Numbered from the stretch's first letter, positions 33,756-44,129 are shown. The stretch: DNA of 64,000 bases from JBFXCS01 sp050181915 (GCA_050181915.1 JBFXCS010000004.1:274148-338147); one strand, 5' to 3'. Translations and numbers: made by a program. The notes: generated by a model not told the origin, from the letters alone.

Positions 33756-33798
33756 GGTGTGCCAATTGGCCGCGTCCGACGCGGCCAATTGGCACACC
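33756..33798. repeat. Long perfect palindrome, copy 2
   Basis: GGTGTGCCAATTGGCCGCG (33756-33774) and its perfect complement (33780-33798) form a 19-bp stem with a 5-nt loop. It lies in a 275-nt gap between two co-directional genes. Its arm contains GTGCCAATTGGCCG once the flanking GT is dropped, one base different from the arm at 23728. There is no T-run. The rest of the gap shows no ORF of note. Confidence 0.65.
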
Positions 33799-33901
33799 CC
33801 GCCCCCGCGCCGCTCTCCCGACGCCACCGGCGACCCGTTCCGCAGACGATCGACCCGCCCGAACGGGTCGTCGGCGATGACGCCGCTCCGCCGGCCCCGG
33901 G

Positions 33902-33907
33902 TAACAT
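33902..33907 (+). promoter_or_regulatory. -10 box of the prenyltransferase/ccm/hem run
   Basis: TAACAT is followed by 7 nt and GTG 33915; TGACGC lies 18 nt upstream as a possible -35. The mRNA would be leaderless. Confidence 0.5.
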
Positions 33908-33914
33908 CGCGGGC

Positions 33915-34802
33915 GTGACCACGTCCTCGGGGGCGGCGCCGCCGGCCGAGGGGCTCGGGCTCGTGCCCGCGCTGCTCGGGCTCGTGCGCTTCTCGCACAC
34001 GATCTTCGCTCTGCCGTTCGCCCTCGCCGCGGCCCTCCTGGCGCGCATGGAGGTGCCGCGCGCGGCCGTGCTCTGGTGGATCGCCCTCGCCATGATCGGG
34101 GCGCGCAGCCTGGCGATGGCGCTCAACCGCCTCATCGACTCGGACATCGACGCCCGCAATCCGCGCACGGCCGCCCGCGAGCTGCCCTCCGGGCGCCTCA
34201 CCAGGCCCCAGGTGGCGGTGTTCTGCCTGGCGAGCCTGCTCGCCCTGCTCATCGCCTGCTCCCAGCTGCCCCGCGAGACCTGGGTGCTGTGGCCCATCCC
34301 GGTCGCCGCCTTCGTGCTCTACCCGTTCGCGAAGCGGTTCACGTGGGCCTGCCACCTGGCCCTCGGCCTCACCATCGGGCTCGCGCCCATGGGGGCCTGG
34401 CTGGCGGTGACCGGGGAGCTGAGCGCCGCGCCGATCATGCTGGGCCTCGGCGTCGCGGCCTGGATCGCGGGCTTCGACATCATCTACGCGCTGCTCGACG
34501 TCGACTTCGACCGCGCCAGCGGCATCTGCTCGGTCCCCGCCCGCTTCGGCCCCGAGCGGGCGCTGTGGTTCACGCGCGCCCTGCACCTGGCCGCCCTGGC
34601 GCTCTTCGCCGGCGCGGGCGCCGCGGCGGGGGCGGGCGCCGTCTACATGGTCGGCGTCGGCCTCTGCGGGCTGGTTCTGATCGCGGAGAACATCCTCGTC
34701 GACCCCCGCGACATGCGTCGCGTGCAGACCGCCTTCGGCCAGGCGAACAGCCTGCTGGCGGTCGTGTTCCTCGTCTTCGTGATCGCCGAGGTGACGCTGT
34801 AG
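33915..34802 (+). CDS. UbiA-family prenyltransferase (probable menaquinone, MqnP-like)
   Basis: 295 residues, polytopic. Both Asp-rich prenyl-diphosphate motifs are present: NRLIDSDIDARNPRTAARELPSG (~65-87) and YALLDVDFDRASG (~190). The 4-hydroxybenzoate polyprenyltransferase-like form with these motifs in actinobacteria is usually MqnP, which prenylates the naphthoate precursor in the futalosine menaquinone pathway. No other mqn gene is visible, so the quinone assignment is inferred. It heads a long run of genes for cytochrome and heme assembly. Confidence 0.8.
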   Translation: MTTSSGAAPPAEGLGLVPALLGLVRFSHTIFALPFALAAALLARMEVPRAAVLWWIALAMIGARSLAMALNRLIDSDIDARNPRTAARELPSGRLTRPQVAVFCLASLLALLIACSQLPRETWVLWPIPVAAFVLYPFAKRFTWACHLALGLTIGLAPMGAWLAVTGELSAAPIMLGLGVAAWIAGFDIIYALLDVDFDRASGICSVPARFGPERALWFTRALHLAALALFAGAGAAAGAGAVYMVGVGLCGLVLIAENILVDPRDMRRVQTAFGQANSLLAVVFLVFVIAEVTL

Positions 34803-34819
34803 CGACGCTGGTTCGCGGG

Positions 34820-35500
34820 GTGGGTCTGGTGAAGCGCTTCGGCGAGCGCCGCGCGGTGGCCGGGGTGGACATCGAGCTGCGCGAGGGGGAGATCCTCGCG
34901 GTGCTGGGTCCGAACGGGGCGGGCAAGAGCACCCTGCTGCGCATGCTGGCCACCCTCCTGCGCACCGAGGAGGGCACGCTCGAGGTGTGCGGCGACGCCC
35001 TGCCGGAGGGCGCCACCGCGGCGCGCGCCCAGATCGGCTACCTGGGCCACGACCCGCTCGTCTACCTCGATCTCACCGCCCGCCAGAACCTGGAGCTCTA
35101 CGCCGACCTCTACGGCCTCGACGACGTGCGCGTCCGGGTGGACGACGCCCTCGACCGGGTCGGCCTGCTGGCCCGCTCCTTCGACCACGTCCGCACCTTC
35201 AGCCGCGGCATGGCCCAGCGCCTCGGCCTGGCCCGGGCCCTCCTGCACGAGCCGCGCCTGCTGCTGCTCGACGAGCCCCACGCCGGCCTCGACGCCGCGG
35301 GCGCCCATCTGCTCGACCAGGTCCTCGCCCAGCGCCCGCAGGGGCGCGGGGTGGTGCTGGTGACCCACGACGTCGACCGCGGCGTGGCCCTCGCCGACCG
35401 GGTGCTGGTGCTGCGCGCGGGCCGGCGCGTGCTGGCCGAGCCCACGGCGGGGCTGGGCGGCGCCGCCTTCCGGGCCCGCTACGAGGATCTGGTCGGGTGA
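34820..35500 (+). CDS. ccmA: ABC transporter ATPase, heme exporter CcmA-like
   Basis: About 226 residues with Walker A GPNGAGKST, Q loop, signature FSRGMAQRL and Walker B LLLLDEPHAGLD. The family call comes from the following CcmB gene. The start is uncertain: GTG 34820 gives VGLVKRFGERR, while CTG 34808 would add four residues found in relatives. CcmA powers the CcmABCD complex, which releases heme-loaded CcmE. Its stop overlaps ccmB (GTGA). Confidence 0.88.
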   Translation: MGLVKRFGERRAVAGVDIELREGEILAVLGPNGAGKSTLLRMLATLLRTEEGTLEVCGDALPEGATAARAQIGYLGHDPLVYLDLTARQNLELYADLYGLDDVRVRVDDALDRVGLLARSFDHVRTFSRGMAQRLGLARALLHEPRLLLLDEPHAGLDAAGAHLLDQVLAQRPQGRGVVLVTHDVDRGVALADRVLVLRAGRRVLAEPTAGLGGAAFRARYEDLVG

Positions 35501-36198
35501 CCGCCCGCCGCCCCTCCGCCGCCCGCCAGCTGCGCGCCCTGCTGCTGAAGGACCTGCGCCTCGAGCTCCGCACCCGCGACACCGCCGCCGCGATGGTGCT
35601 GTTCTCGGTGCTGGTGATGACGATCTTCCAGTTCGCCTTCGGCACCCGCCTGCCCGATCTGACCCCGCTGACCGGCGGCATCCTGTGGGCCGTCATCGCC
35701 CTCACCGCCGTGCTCGGGGTGGGGCGCACCTGGGTGCCCGAGCGCGACCAGAGGGTGCTCGACGGCATCCTCGTCGCGCCCGTCCCGCGGCAGGTGCTGC
35801 TGCTCTCGAAGGTGGGCGCGATCTTCGCCTACCTGGTGGCCGTCGAGATCATCGCGGTGCCCCTGGTGGGCCTGTTCTTCGTGCGCGGCCAGCCCCTGGA
35901 GGACGTCGCCCTGGTCGCGCTGGTCTGCGTGCTCGCCAACCTGTGCATCGCGATCCTCGGATCGCTGCTCGCCTGCCTCGCGCTCTTCTCCCGGGCGCGG
36001 GAGGTGCTGCTGCCGGTGCTCTTCCTGCCGAGCCTCCTGCCGGTGGTGATCGCCGCCGCCGGGGCGACCTACTCGGCCTGGGGTGAGAGGACGAACGACT
36101 TTGCCGATTACCGTGGATACTGCGTGTTTCTGGGGGTCTATGCGGTAATCTTCGCGCTTGTTGCCTACGCGACGTACGACCATGTCTTCGACGACTGA
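35497..36198 (+). CDS. ccmB: Heme exporter permease CcmB
   Basis: 233 residues with six predicted membrane helices. LLLKDLRLELRTRD at the N-terminus and ERDQRVLDGILVAPVPRQVLLLSK are typical of CcmB. It pairs with CcmA. The last ~45 codons show lower G+C than their surroundings and overlap the start of ccmC by 17 nt. Confidence 0.9.
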   Translation: MTARRPSAARQLRALLLKDLRLELRTRDTAAAMVLFSVLVMTIFQFAFGTRLPDLTPLTGGILWAVIALTAVLGVGRTWVPERDQRVLDGILVAPVPRQVLLLSKVGAIFAYLVAVEIIAVPLVGLFFVRGQPLEDVALVALVCVLANLCIAILGSLLACLALFSRAREVLLPVLFLPSLLPVVIAAAGATYSAWGERTNDFADYRGYCVFLGVYAVIFALVAYATYDHVFDD

Positions 36199-36889
36199 CG
36201 CACGCTCGGCCCGGCGCCTCGCGCTCACCGCGACGGTCACCGCGGCGCTCATGCTGCTGTCGGTCTACGGCATCTTCTTCGTGGCCCCCGAGGACGCCGA
36301 CCAGGGGATCATCCAGAAGATCTTCTACTTCCACGTGTCGATCGCGATGGTGGCGCTGCTGGCGTTCCTGGTGGCCTGCGTCGCCGGCATCCTCTACCTG
36401 CGCACCGGGCGGAGGCTCCACGACGAGGTCTCGTCGATCTCGGTCGGCATCGGGTTCGTCCTCGCCATCCTGGTGGTCATCACCGGATCGATCTGGGCGA
36501 AGGCCTCCTGGGGCACATGGTGGGTGTGGAGCGACCCCAGACTGGTGACATTCCTCATCGTCCTGCTGCTGTACGCGGCCTACTTCCTCCTGCGATCCTC
36601 TGCCGAGGGGGAGCGGCGCTATCGGTACTGCGCCATCTACTCGGTGGCGGCGTTCGCATCGGTGCCCCTCTCCTTCTATTCGGTGCGGGTGGCGAACTCG
36701 TTCGTCCACCCCGTGGTCTTCACGCAGAGCGGGGCGAACATGCCGGGTTCGATGCTGATCTGGTTCGTCGTCAGTCAGGTGGCGATGATCGGCGTGTTCC
36801 TGACGGTGCTGCAGCTGGAGCTGATCCAGCGCCGCGCCGACACGGCGCTGCGACGCATCAAGGCGCGTCTCGACGCGGCGGCCTCGTGA
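36182..36889 (+). CDS. ccmC: Cytochrome c biogenesis protein CcmC
   Basis: 235 residues from ATG 36182. Six membrane helices, the tryptophan-rich WWD motif WGTWWVWSDPRL, and flanking heme-ligand histidines in YFHVS and SFVHPVVF. CcmC presents heme to CcmE. The start lies inside the ccmB end; its own stop overlaps the start of ccmD. Confidence 0.92.
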   Translation: MSSTTDARSARRLALTATVTAALMLLSVYGIFFVAPEDADQGIIQKIFYFHVSIAMVALLAFLVACVAGILYLRTGRRLHDEVSSISVGIGFVLAILVVITGSIWAKASWGTWWVWSDPRLVTFLIVLLLYAAYFLLRSSAEGERRYRYCAIYSVAAFASVPLSFYSVRVANSFVHPVVFTQSGANMPGSMLIWFVVSQVAMIGVFLTVLQLELIQRRADTALRRIKARLDAAAS

Positions 36890-37068
36890 ACGAGTACGTC
36901 GCCGCCGTCTACGGCGTCGTGCTGTTCGCGCTGCTGCTCTACGTGGTGGTGGTCGGGCTGCGCACCGCCCGCCTCGGCCGCGAGGCCGAGCTGCTCGCCA
37001 AGCTGGTCGAGCGCCGGGAGGACGCCGCCGAGGAGGTCGAGCGCGCCCTCGAGGAGGCGGACGCGTGA
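36886..37068 (+). CDS. ccmD: CcmD-like small membrane protein
   Basis: 60 residues: one membrane helix (YGVVLFALLLYVVVVGL) and a charged cytoplasmic coiled-coil tail. Size, topology and position after ccmC identify it as CcmD, the small partner needed for release of heme-CcmE. Sequence alone would not be enough. It overlaps both neighbours by 4 nt. Confidence 0.75.
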   Translation: MNEYVAAVYGVVLFALLLYVVVVGLRTARLGREAELLAKLVERREDAAEEVERALEEADA

Positions 37069-37756
37069 TCGGCGCCAGCCGCGTGCACCCGGGCAACCCG
37101 CCGGGCCCCGACAAGGTCTTCTACCCGATGTTCGTCGACATCGAGGGCCGGCGCGTGCTGGTCGTCGGCGGCGGGCCGGTGGGCACCGAGAAGGTGGAGA
37201 AGCTGCTGGCCCACGGCGCCGTCGTGCGCCTGGTCGCGCCCGAGATCAGCGATGAGCTGGCCGCCCAGGTGGCCTCCGGCGAGGTCGCCGAGCACCACGC
37301 CCGCGGCTACCGGTCGGGCGATCTGGAGGGCTGCTTCCTCGTGATCGCCGCCACCGACAGCGAGGCCGTCAACCGGGCGGTGTGGGAGGACGCCGAGCGC
37401 CGCGGGATGCTGTGCAACGTGGTGGACGTGCCGCCGCTGTGCAACTTCATCGTCCCGTCCATCGTGCGCCGGGGCGAGCTGGCCCTCGCCATCTCCACCG
37501 GCGGCGCCAGCCCGGTGGTCGCCAAGCACATCCGCCGGGAGCTGGAGGAGGCGTACGGCCCCGAATGGGAGTCGCTCGTCGCGCTCCTGCGCGAGGTGCG
37601 CGAGGAGCTGAAGGTGCGCTACCTGGACATGCCCAGCCGGCGCGACGCCGTGGAGCGGCTGATGCAGACCGATGTCATCAGGCTGCTCGCCGACGGCGAC
37701 GAGGACGGAGCGCGCCGGCTGGCGGTGAGGGTCCTCGACATCGAGGGGGTCCGGGT

Positions 37757-37760
<4 letters not shown>
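37065..37760 (+). CDS. Siroheme synthase N-terminal type precorrin-2 dehydrogenase/ferrochelatase
   Basis: 231 residues. Rossmann motif VLVVGGGPVGTEKVEKLL, then IAATDSEAVNRAV and NVVDVPPLCNFIVPSIVRRGELALAISTGGASP, the signature of the CysG N-terminal/Met8 family. It oxidises precorrin-2 to sirohydrochlorin and may insert iron. The matching uroporphyrinogen methyltransferase is fused to HemD at 39.9 kb. GTG start overlapping ccmD; the stop overlaps hemA. Confidence 0.9.
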
Positions 37761-39031
<1,271 letters not shown>

Positions 39032-39053
39032 CCCCGGCGGGCGCGACGGACCC

Positions 39054-39938
39054 GTGCGGCTGATCCTCGCGACGCGGCGCTCGCCGCTGGCCCTCGCGCA
39101 GACCGAGCTGGTGGCCGCCGCCCTTCGGGCGGCGGGCCACGAGACCGAGCTGCTGCCGCTGGTGACGACGGGCGACCGCTGGAGCGCGTCCGGCGGGGGC
39201 GAGACGCCCGACAAGGGCCTCTTCGTGAAGGAGCTGGAGGAGGCGCTGCTCGACGGGCGCGCCGATCTGGCGGTGCACTCGGCCAAGGACCTGCCCGGGG
39301 CGCCGCCGGCGGATCTCGTGATCGCCGCGGTGCCCCCGCGCGAGGACGCCCGCGACGTGCTGGTGGGGCCGCCCGGCGGCCTCGACGCCCTGCGCGAGGG
39401 GGCGCGGGTCGCCACCGGCAGCCCGCGCCGCGCGGTGCAGCTGCGCGCCGCCCGGCCCGACGTCGAGATCGTCGAGATCCGCGGCAACGTCGGCACCCGG
39501 CTGGAGAAGCTCGGCCGGGGCGACGCCGACGCGCTGGTGCTCGCCGCCGCCGGCCTGCGCCGCCTGGGCCTGTGGCCCGGCGGCACCGTGCCGCTCGATC
39601 CCGGCCTCTCCACCCCGGCGCCGGGCCAGGGGCTCCTCGCGGTGCAGGCCCGGGCCGGCGGCGAGGCCGCCGAGGCGGCCGCGACGGCCCTCGACGACCC
39701 GACGGCCCACGCCTGCCTGCGGGCCGAGCGCGCGGTGCTGACCGGGCTGGGCGGCGGCTGCCGCGAGCCGATCGGCGCGTTCTGCGAGCCGGTGACCGCC
39801 GCCGGGCTGCGCCTGCTCGCCTTCGCGGCGGCCGAGGGCGGGGTCCGCGCGGCCCGCGTCACCCGGGAGGGCCCGGCCGACGACCCGGACGCCCTCGGGG
39901 CGGAGGTCGCGGCGATCCTGGCATCCGTCCGCGGATGA
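39054..39938 (+). CDS. hemC: Porphobilinogen deaminase (hydroxymethylbilane synthase)
   Basis: 294 residues from GTG 39054. Start LILATRRSPLALAQTELV, active-site region DLAVHSAKDLPG, the RGNVGTRL loop and the dipyrromethane-cofactor Cys in GGGCREPIGAF. It joins four porphobilinogens to hydroxymethylbilane. It follows hemA by 22 nt and overlaps the cobA-hemD fusion by 4 nt (ATGA). Confidence 0.95.
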   Translation: MRLILATRRSPLALAQTELVAAALRAAGHETELLPLVTTGDRWSASGGGETPDKGLFVKELEEALLDGRADLAVHSAKDLPGAPPADLVIAAVPPREDARDVLVGPPGGLDALREGARVATGSPRRAVQLRAARPDVEIVEIRGNVGTRLEKLGRGDADALVLAAAGLRRLGLWPGGTVPLDPGLSTPAPGQGLLAVQARAGGEAAEAAATALDDPTAHACLRAERAVLTGLGGGCREPIGAFCEPVTAAGLRLLAFAAAEGGVRAARVTREGPADDPDALGAEVAAILASVRG

Positions 39939-41458
39939 GCGGGCACGTGTGGCTGGTGGGGGCGGGTCCCGGCGACCCGGGCCTGCTGACGGTCGCCGGC
40001 CGCCGCGCGCTGGAGGGCGCGGACGTCGTGGTGCACGACCGGCTGGGCACCGCGGGGCTGCTGGGCCTGTGCCGCGAGGACGCCGAGCTCGTCGACGCCG
40101 GCAAGGCGCCCGGCCGGGCGGCCATGACCCAGGACGAGATCAACGCCTGCCTGGTCGAGCGGGCCCGCCGCGGCCGGCGCGTGGTGCGCCTGAAGGGCGG
40201 CGACCCCTTCGTCTTCGGGCGCGGCGGCGAGGAGGCCGAGGCGCTCGCCGCGGCGGGCCTGACCTACGACGTCGTCCCGGGCGTCACCAGCGCGATCGCC
40301 GCGCCCGCCTACGCGGGCATCCCGGTCACCCACCGCGGGCTGTCGACCTCGTTCACGGTGGTCACGGGGCACGAGGATCCGGCCAAGCCGTCCGAGCAGA
40401 CCGACTGGGTCGCGCTGGCCGCCGTGCCGGGCACGCTCGTGATCCTGATGGGCATGGGGCGCCTCGACGCCATCGCCCGCTCGCTGATCGCCGCCGGCCG
40501 CGACCCCGGCGAGCCGGCGGCCGCGGTGCAGTGGGGCACCACGCCGCGCCAGCGACGCGTCGTCGCGACCCTCGCCACCCTGCCCGACCGGGTGCGCGAG
40601 GAGGGCCTGGGGGCGCCCGCCGTGGTGGTGGTGGGCCCGGTCGCCGGCCTGGCCGAGCGCATCGGCTGGCGCGAGCGCCTGCCCCTGCTGGGCCGCCGCA
40701 TCGTCGTCACCCGCGCCCGCGCCCAGGCCAGCGAGCTGTCCGAGCGCCTGCGCGCCCTCGGCGCCGAGGTCCGCGAGCTGCCCTCCATCCGCATCTCCCC
40801 GCTGCCGCCGGGCCCGAAGCCCGCCGACCGCCTCGAGGACCTCGACCGGTACGGCATGGTCGTCCTGACGAGCGTCAACGGCGTCGACGCCCTCTTCGCG
40901 CGCCTGGCCGATCAGGGGCGCGACGCGCGCGCGCTGCCGGCCGCCGCCACGGTCGTGGCCCTCGGCCCGGCCACGGCGCGCCGCCTCGAGGCCCACGGGG
41001 TGCGGCCCGACGTGGTGCCCGAGCGCTACATCGCCGAGGGCGTCCTCGACGCTCTGGCCGGCCACCCGGTCGACGGCGTCCGCACGCTCGTCGCCCGTGC
41101 GCGCGGCGCCCGGGCGGAGCTGGTCGACGGGCTGCGCGCCCGCGGCGCCCTGGTGGACGAGGTCGAGCTCTACCGGTCGCTGCCCGAGCCCGCGACGCCC
41201 GCCGAGGTGCGGGAGGCGCTGGCCGCCGACTACGTCACCTTCACGGCGTCCTCCACCGTGCGCAGCTTCGCCGCGCTGCTCGATCGCGACGCGCGCGCCG
41301 CGATCGCGGCGGGCCGTCCGCGGGTCGCGTCGATCGGCCCGGTGACCAGCGGCACCGCCCGCGAGGAGGGTCTGCCGGTCCACGCCGAGGCCGCGGTCCA
41401 CACCATCCCCGGGCTGGTGGACGCGCTGCTGGCCGACGCGGGCGCCGCCGGGACGTGA
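39935..41458 (+). CDS. Uroporphyrinogen-III methyltransferase/synthase fusion
   Basis: 507 residues. Residues ~1-250 are SUMT (CobA/CysG C-domain): VGAGPGDPGLLT, VVRLKGGDPFVFGRGGEE and PGVTSAIAAPAYAGIPVTHRG. Residues ~255-507 are HemD uroporphyrinogen-III synthase: RRIVVTRARAQASELSERL and VTFTASSTVRSF. The fused protein closes the macrocycle and methylates it to precorrin-2, feeding the Met8-like enzyme upstream. This fusion order is common in gram-positive bacteria. Confidence 0.95.
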   Translation: MSGHVWLVGAGPGDPGLLTVAGRRALEGADVVVHDRLGTAGLLGLCREDAELVDAGKAPGRAAMTQDEINACLVERARRGRRVVRLKGGDPFVFGRGGEEAEALAAAGLTYDVVPGVTSAIAAPAYAGIPVTHRGLSTSFTVVTGHEDPAKPSEQTDWVALAAVPGTLVILMGMGRLDAIARSLIAAGRDPGEPAAAVQWGTTPRQRRVVATLATLPDRVREEGLGAPAVVVVGPVAGLAERIGWRERLPLLGRRIVVTRARAQASELSERLRALGAEVRELPSIRISPLPPGPKPADRLEDLDRYGMVVLTSVNGVDALFARLADQGRDARALPAAATVVALGPATARRLEAHGVRPDVVPERYIAEGVLDALAGHPVDGVRTLVARARGARAELVDGLRARGALVDEVELYRSLPEPATPAEVREALAADYVTFTASSTVRSFAALLDRDARAAIAAGRPRVASIGPVTSGTAREEGLPVHAEAAVHTIPGLVDALLADAGAAGT

Positions 41459-42261
41459 GCCCCGCGCCGGTGGCGCTGCTCACCGACTACGGGCCGGGCA
41501 GCGAGCACGTGGGGGCGCTGCACGCGGTGCTGGCGGCGGCCGCGCCGGGCGCGGACCGCATCGACCTCGTCCACGACATCGCCGCCGGGGACGTGCGCGC
41601 GGGGGCGGTGGTGCTGGCGCGGCTCGCCCCCCTCGTCCCGGGCGCCGTGATCCTGGCCGTCGTCGACCCGGGCGTCGGAACCGACCGCCGGGCGGTCGCC
41701 GTCGCGCTGCGGGACGGCGGCGCGCTGGTCGGCCCGGACAACGGCCTGCTGACCCCGGTCGCCGCCGCCCTCGGCGCGCGCGAGGCCGTGGCGCTGCCCG
41801 CGCCCGCCGAGGGCGTGCCGGCCACCTTCCACGGCCGCGACCTGCTGGCGCCCGCCGCCGCCCGCCTCGCCCGCGGAGAGCCGCTCGCCGCCCTGGGCGA
41901 GCCGTTCGACCCCGCCGCACTGGCGCCCGCCGACCTGCCCCCGCCCGACGTGTCGCCGGGCTGTCTGAGCGCCCCGGCGCTGCTCGTCGACCGCTTCGGC
42001 AACGTCCAGCTGCTGGCGCCCGCCGCCGCCCTCGCCGAGGCGGGGTTCGCGCGCGGCGACCGCATCTGGGCGGCCGTCACCGACCGCCGCCACCCCGCCA
42101 CCGTGGCGCGGACCTTCGCCGACGTCGCCCCCAAGGGGCTGATGGTGCACGCCGACTCGCACGGCATGGTCGCCCTGGCGGTGAACGGCGGCAGCGCGGC
42201 CTTCCGCCTGGGCCTCGCCGCCGGGGTCACGGTCACCCTGGGGCGCTGGGACCGGTCCTGA
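41455..42261 (+). CDS. SAM hydrolase/hydroxide adenosyltransferase (DUF62)
   Basis: 268 residues from GTG 41455, overlapping the preceding stop. Motifs ALLTDYG, AVVDPGVGTDRR, VGPDNGLL, FHGRD and VDRFGNVQL define the S-adenosyl-L-methionine hydroxide adenosyltransferase (duf-62) family, which splits SAM into adenosine and methionine. Relatives include fluorinase and chlorinase; the Asp-Arg-His set of the hydrolase is expected here, but a residue-level check is needed. Placement after a SAM-dependent methyltransferase is suggestive only. Confidence 0.88.
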   Translation: MSPAPVALLTDYGPGSEHVGALHAVLAAAAPGADRIDLVHDIAAGDVRAGAVVLARLAPLVPGAVILAVVDPGVGTDRRAVAVALRDGGALVGPDNGLLTPVAAALGAREAVALPAPAEGVPATFHGRDLLAPAAARLARGEPLAALGEPFDPAALAPADLPPPDVSPGCLSAPALLVDRFGNVQLLAPAAALAEAGFARGDRIWAAVTDRRHPATVARTFADVAPKGLMVHADSHGMVALAVNGGSAAFRLGLAAGVTVTLGRWDRS

Positions 42262-42302
42262 GCCGTTACGGCCCGCGCCGGGCCCGTGGCGGACTCCGCT
42301 TG

Positions 42303-42308
42303 TAGCGT
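42303..42308 (+). promoter_or_regulatory. -10 box of the DsbA-like gene
   Basis: TAGCGT is followed by 6 nt and the ATG at 42315, a leaderless arrangement. Confidence 0.45.
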
Positions 42309-42314
42309 GGGGTC

Positions 42315-43163
42315 ATGGCCGAGGTGAGGATCATCGAGTACACGGACCCGGGCTGCCCGTGGGCCTTCAGCGCCGAGCCCTTCCGCCGGCGCCTCGACTG
42401 GACCTACGGCGACGCGATCCGCTGGGAGACGCGGATGGTCGGCCTGTCGCCGTCGCCCGAGCACTATCTGGAGGCCGGCTTCACGCCCGAGGTCCAGGCG
42501 ACCGCCTTCCGCGACATAGCCCGCGACCACGGCATGCCCATCGACAGCTCCGTGCGCCCCCGGATGGAGGCCACCCTGCCGGCCTGCCGTGCCGTCGTCG
42601 CGGCCCGCCTCAACGCCCCGGAGCGCGAGCGCCCGCTGCTGCGCGCCCTGCGGCTGCGCCACTTCGCCGGCGAGCTGTTCGACGAGCACGAGGTGATCGC
42701 CGCGGCCGCCGCGGACGCCGGCCTCGACCCCGCCGCGCTGGCGCGCTGGGTCGGCGACGAGGCCACCGAGCGGGCCCTGGCGGCCGACATGCAGGCCGCC
42801 CGCAACCCCACCCCCGCCGCCCTCGCGCAGGACGAGCGCCTCGCCGGCTGGGAGGGCGGCAGGCGCTACACCTGCCCCTCGTACGAGATCGAGCGCCTCG
42901 CCGACGGGCGGCGCCTGTCGGCTCCCGGCTTCCAGCCGTACCGGGCCTACGCGATGGCGCTGGCGAACCTGCTGCCCGGCGCCCGCCGCAGGCCCGCGCC
43001 CGGCGACGTGGCCGAGGTCCTCGAATGGGCCGGCGAGCCCCTCGCGACGCGCGAGGTGGCCGAGGTGATGCGCATCCCCGACGCGCAGGCGCGCGAGCGG
43101 CTGGCCCAGACGGCGCACGAGCGGCCGCTGGGGCAGGACGGCCTCTGGAGCCTGTCCCCTTAG
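42315..43163 (+). CDS. DsbA-like thioredoxin-fold protein
   Basis: 282 residues. The N-terminal strand and active-site helix read EYTDPGCPWAFSAEPFRRRL, so the CxxC motif is reduced to Cys-Pro-Trp-Ala with a single Cys. A helical insert and the conserved cis-Pro region (SAPGFQPYRAY) follow. It belongs to the cytoplasmic DsbA/FrnE/2-hydroxychromene-isomerase group; the last ~60 residues form an extra winged-helix-like domain. Monothiol chemistry such as glutathione or mycothiol conjugation is possible. The gene stops one base before the convergent CDF gene ends. Confidence 0.78.
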   Translation: MAEVRIIEYTDPGCPWAFSAEPFRRRLDWTYGDAIRWETRMVGLSPSPEHYLEAGFTPEVQATAFRDIARDHGMPIDSSVRPRMEATLPACRAVVAARLNAPERERPLLRALRLRHFAGELFDEHEVIAAAAADAGLDPAALARWVGDEATERALAADMQAARNPTPAALAQDERLAGWEGGRRYTCPSYEIERLADGRRLSAPGFQPYRAYAMALANLLPGARRRPAPGDVAEVLEWAGEPLATREVAEVMRIPDAQARERLAQTAHERPLGQDGLWSLSP

Positions 43164-44129
43164 TCAGTGGCCCTGTCGCGGCCCGCCGTCGCCCGGCCGC
43201 GACAGGGCCACGCGCACCGGCCCGGCGGGATGGGGCTCGCCGTGCTCGACCTGCAGCGTGGTGTGGGTGATGCCGAACTCGTTGCGCAGCAGATCGGCGA
43301 GGTCGCGGCGGCGCGCGTGGCAGTCGGTCCCCTCGTCCACCAGCACGTGGGCCGACAGGGCGGGGAACCCCGAGGTGATCGTCCAGACGTGGAGGTCGTG
43401 CACCTCGACGACGCCGGGTACCCGCGCCATGCGCCTGCCCAGCGCGTCCGGGTCGATGCCCTCCGGCGCGGCCTCCAGCAGCACCGCGGTGGCCTCGCGC
43501 AGCACCCTCCACGAGCTGGCCAGCACCAGCAGGCCGATGAGGACGCTGACGATCGGGTCGGCGAGGTTCCAGCCGGTGCCCAGGATGATGAGGGCCGAGA
43601 CGATCACCCCGGCCGAGCCCAGCAGGTCGCCCAGCACGTGGAGCATCGCGGCGCGCAGGTTCAGGCTGCCGCCGCCCGACCTCCGCAGGATGGCGACCCC
43701 CGCGACGTTCACCGCGAGGCCGAGGGCCGCGATCAGCAGGGTGGTGCCCCCGGCCACCTCCGGCGGGTCGGCCATGCGCTGCGCGGCCTCGTAGAAGATC
43801 CAGGCGGCGATCAGCACCAGGGTGATCCCGTTGAACAGCGCGGCGAGGATCTCGGCGCGGCGCAGGCCGAAGCTGTGGCGCGAGGTCGCCGGGCGCCGCG
43901 CGAGCCACATCGCGAACAGCGCGAGGGCCAGCGAGGCGGCGTCCGAGAGCATGTGCCCGGCGTCGGCCAGCAGGGCGAGGCTGCCGCCGATGAGGCCGCC
44001 GACGACCTCGGCCGCCACGAACGCGAGGGTCAGCGCCAGCACCATGGTCAGGGCCCGCGTGTCCTTCGTGCGGGCGTGCGCGCCGTGATCGTGCCCGTCG
44101 CCGTGATCGTGGTGGTGGTGGAGGCCCAT
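43164..44129 (-). CDS. Cation diffusion facilitator metal exporter
   Basis: 321 residues. A His/Asp-rich N-terminus (GLHHHHDHGDGHDHGAH), six membrane helices, the metal site DAGHMLSDAASL in helix 2 and HVLGDLLGS in helix 5, then a C-terminal cytoplasmic domain (DLHVWTITSGF). This is the CzcD/ZitB type that exports Zn, Co or Cd by proton antiport. The last ~15 codons form the arm and loop of a strong hairpin with the convergent gene end. Confidence 0.92.
   Translation of the reverse strand: MGLHHHHDHGDGHDHGAHARTKDTRALTMVLALTLAFVAAEVVGGLIGGSLALLADAGHMLSDAASLALALFAMWLARRPATSRHSFGLRRAEILAALFNGITLVLIAAWIFYEAAQRMADPPEVAGGTTLLIAALGLAVNVAGVAILRRSGGGSLNLRAAMLHVLGDLLGSAGVIVSALIILGTGWNLADPIVSVLIGLLVLASSWRVLREATAVLLEAAPEGIDPDALGRRMARVPGVVEVHDLHVWTITSGFPALSAHVLVDEGTDCHARRRDLADLLRNEFGITHTTLQVEHGEPHPAGPVRVALSRPGDGGPRQGH
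43167..43211. terminator. Strong hairpin overlapping the 3' end of the CDF gene
   Basis: GTGGCCCTGTCGCGGCC (43167-43183) and its perfect complement (43195-43211) form a 17-bp stem with an 11-nt loop. It begins 4 nt after the stop of the DsbA-like gene and lies inside the last codons of the CDF gene. It is well placed to end the plus-strand transcript, and it also encodes the exporter C-terminus. Confidence 0.6.

Noticed and set aside
33915..34802. A second heme O synthase
   Set aside because: The Asp-rich motifs and flanks fit the 4-hydroxybenzoate/menaquinone prenyltransferase group, and ctaB is already present at 25345.
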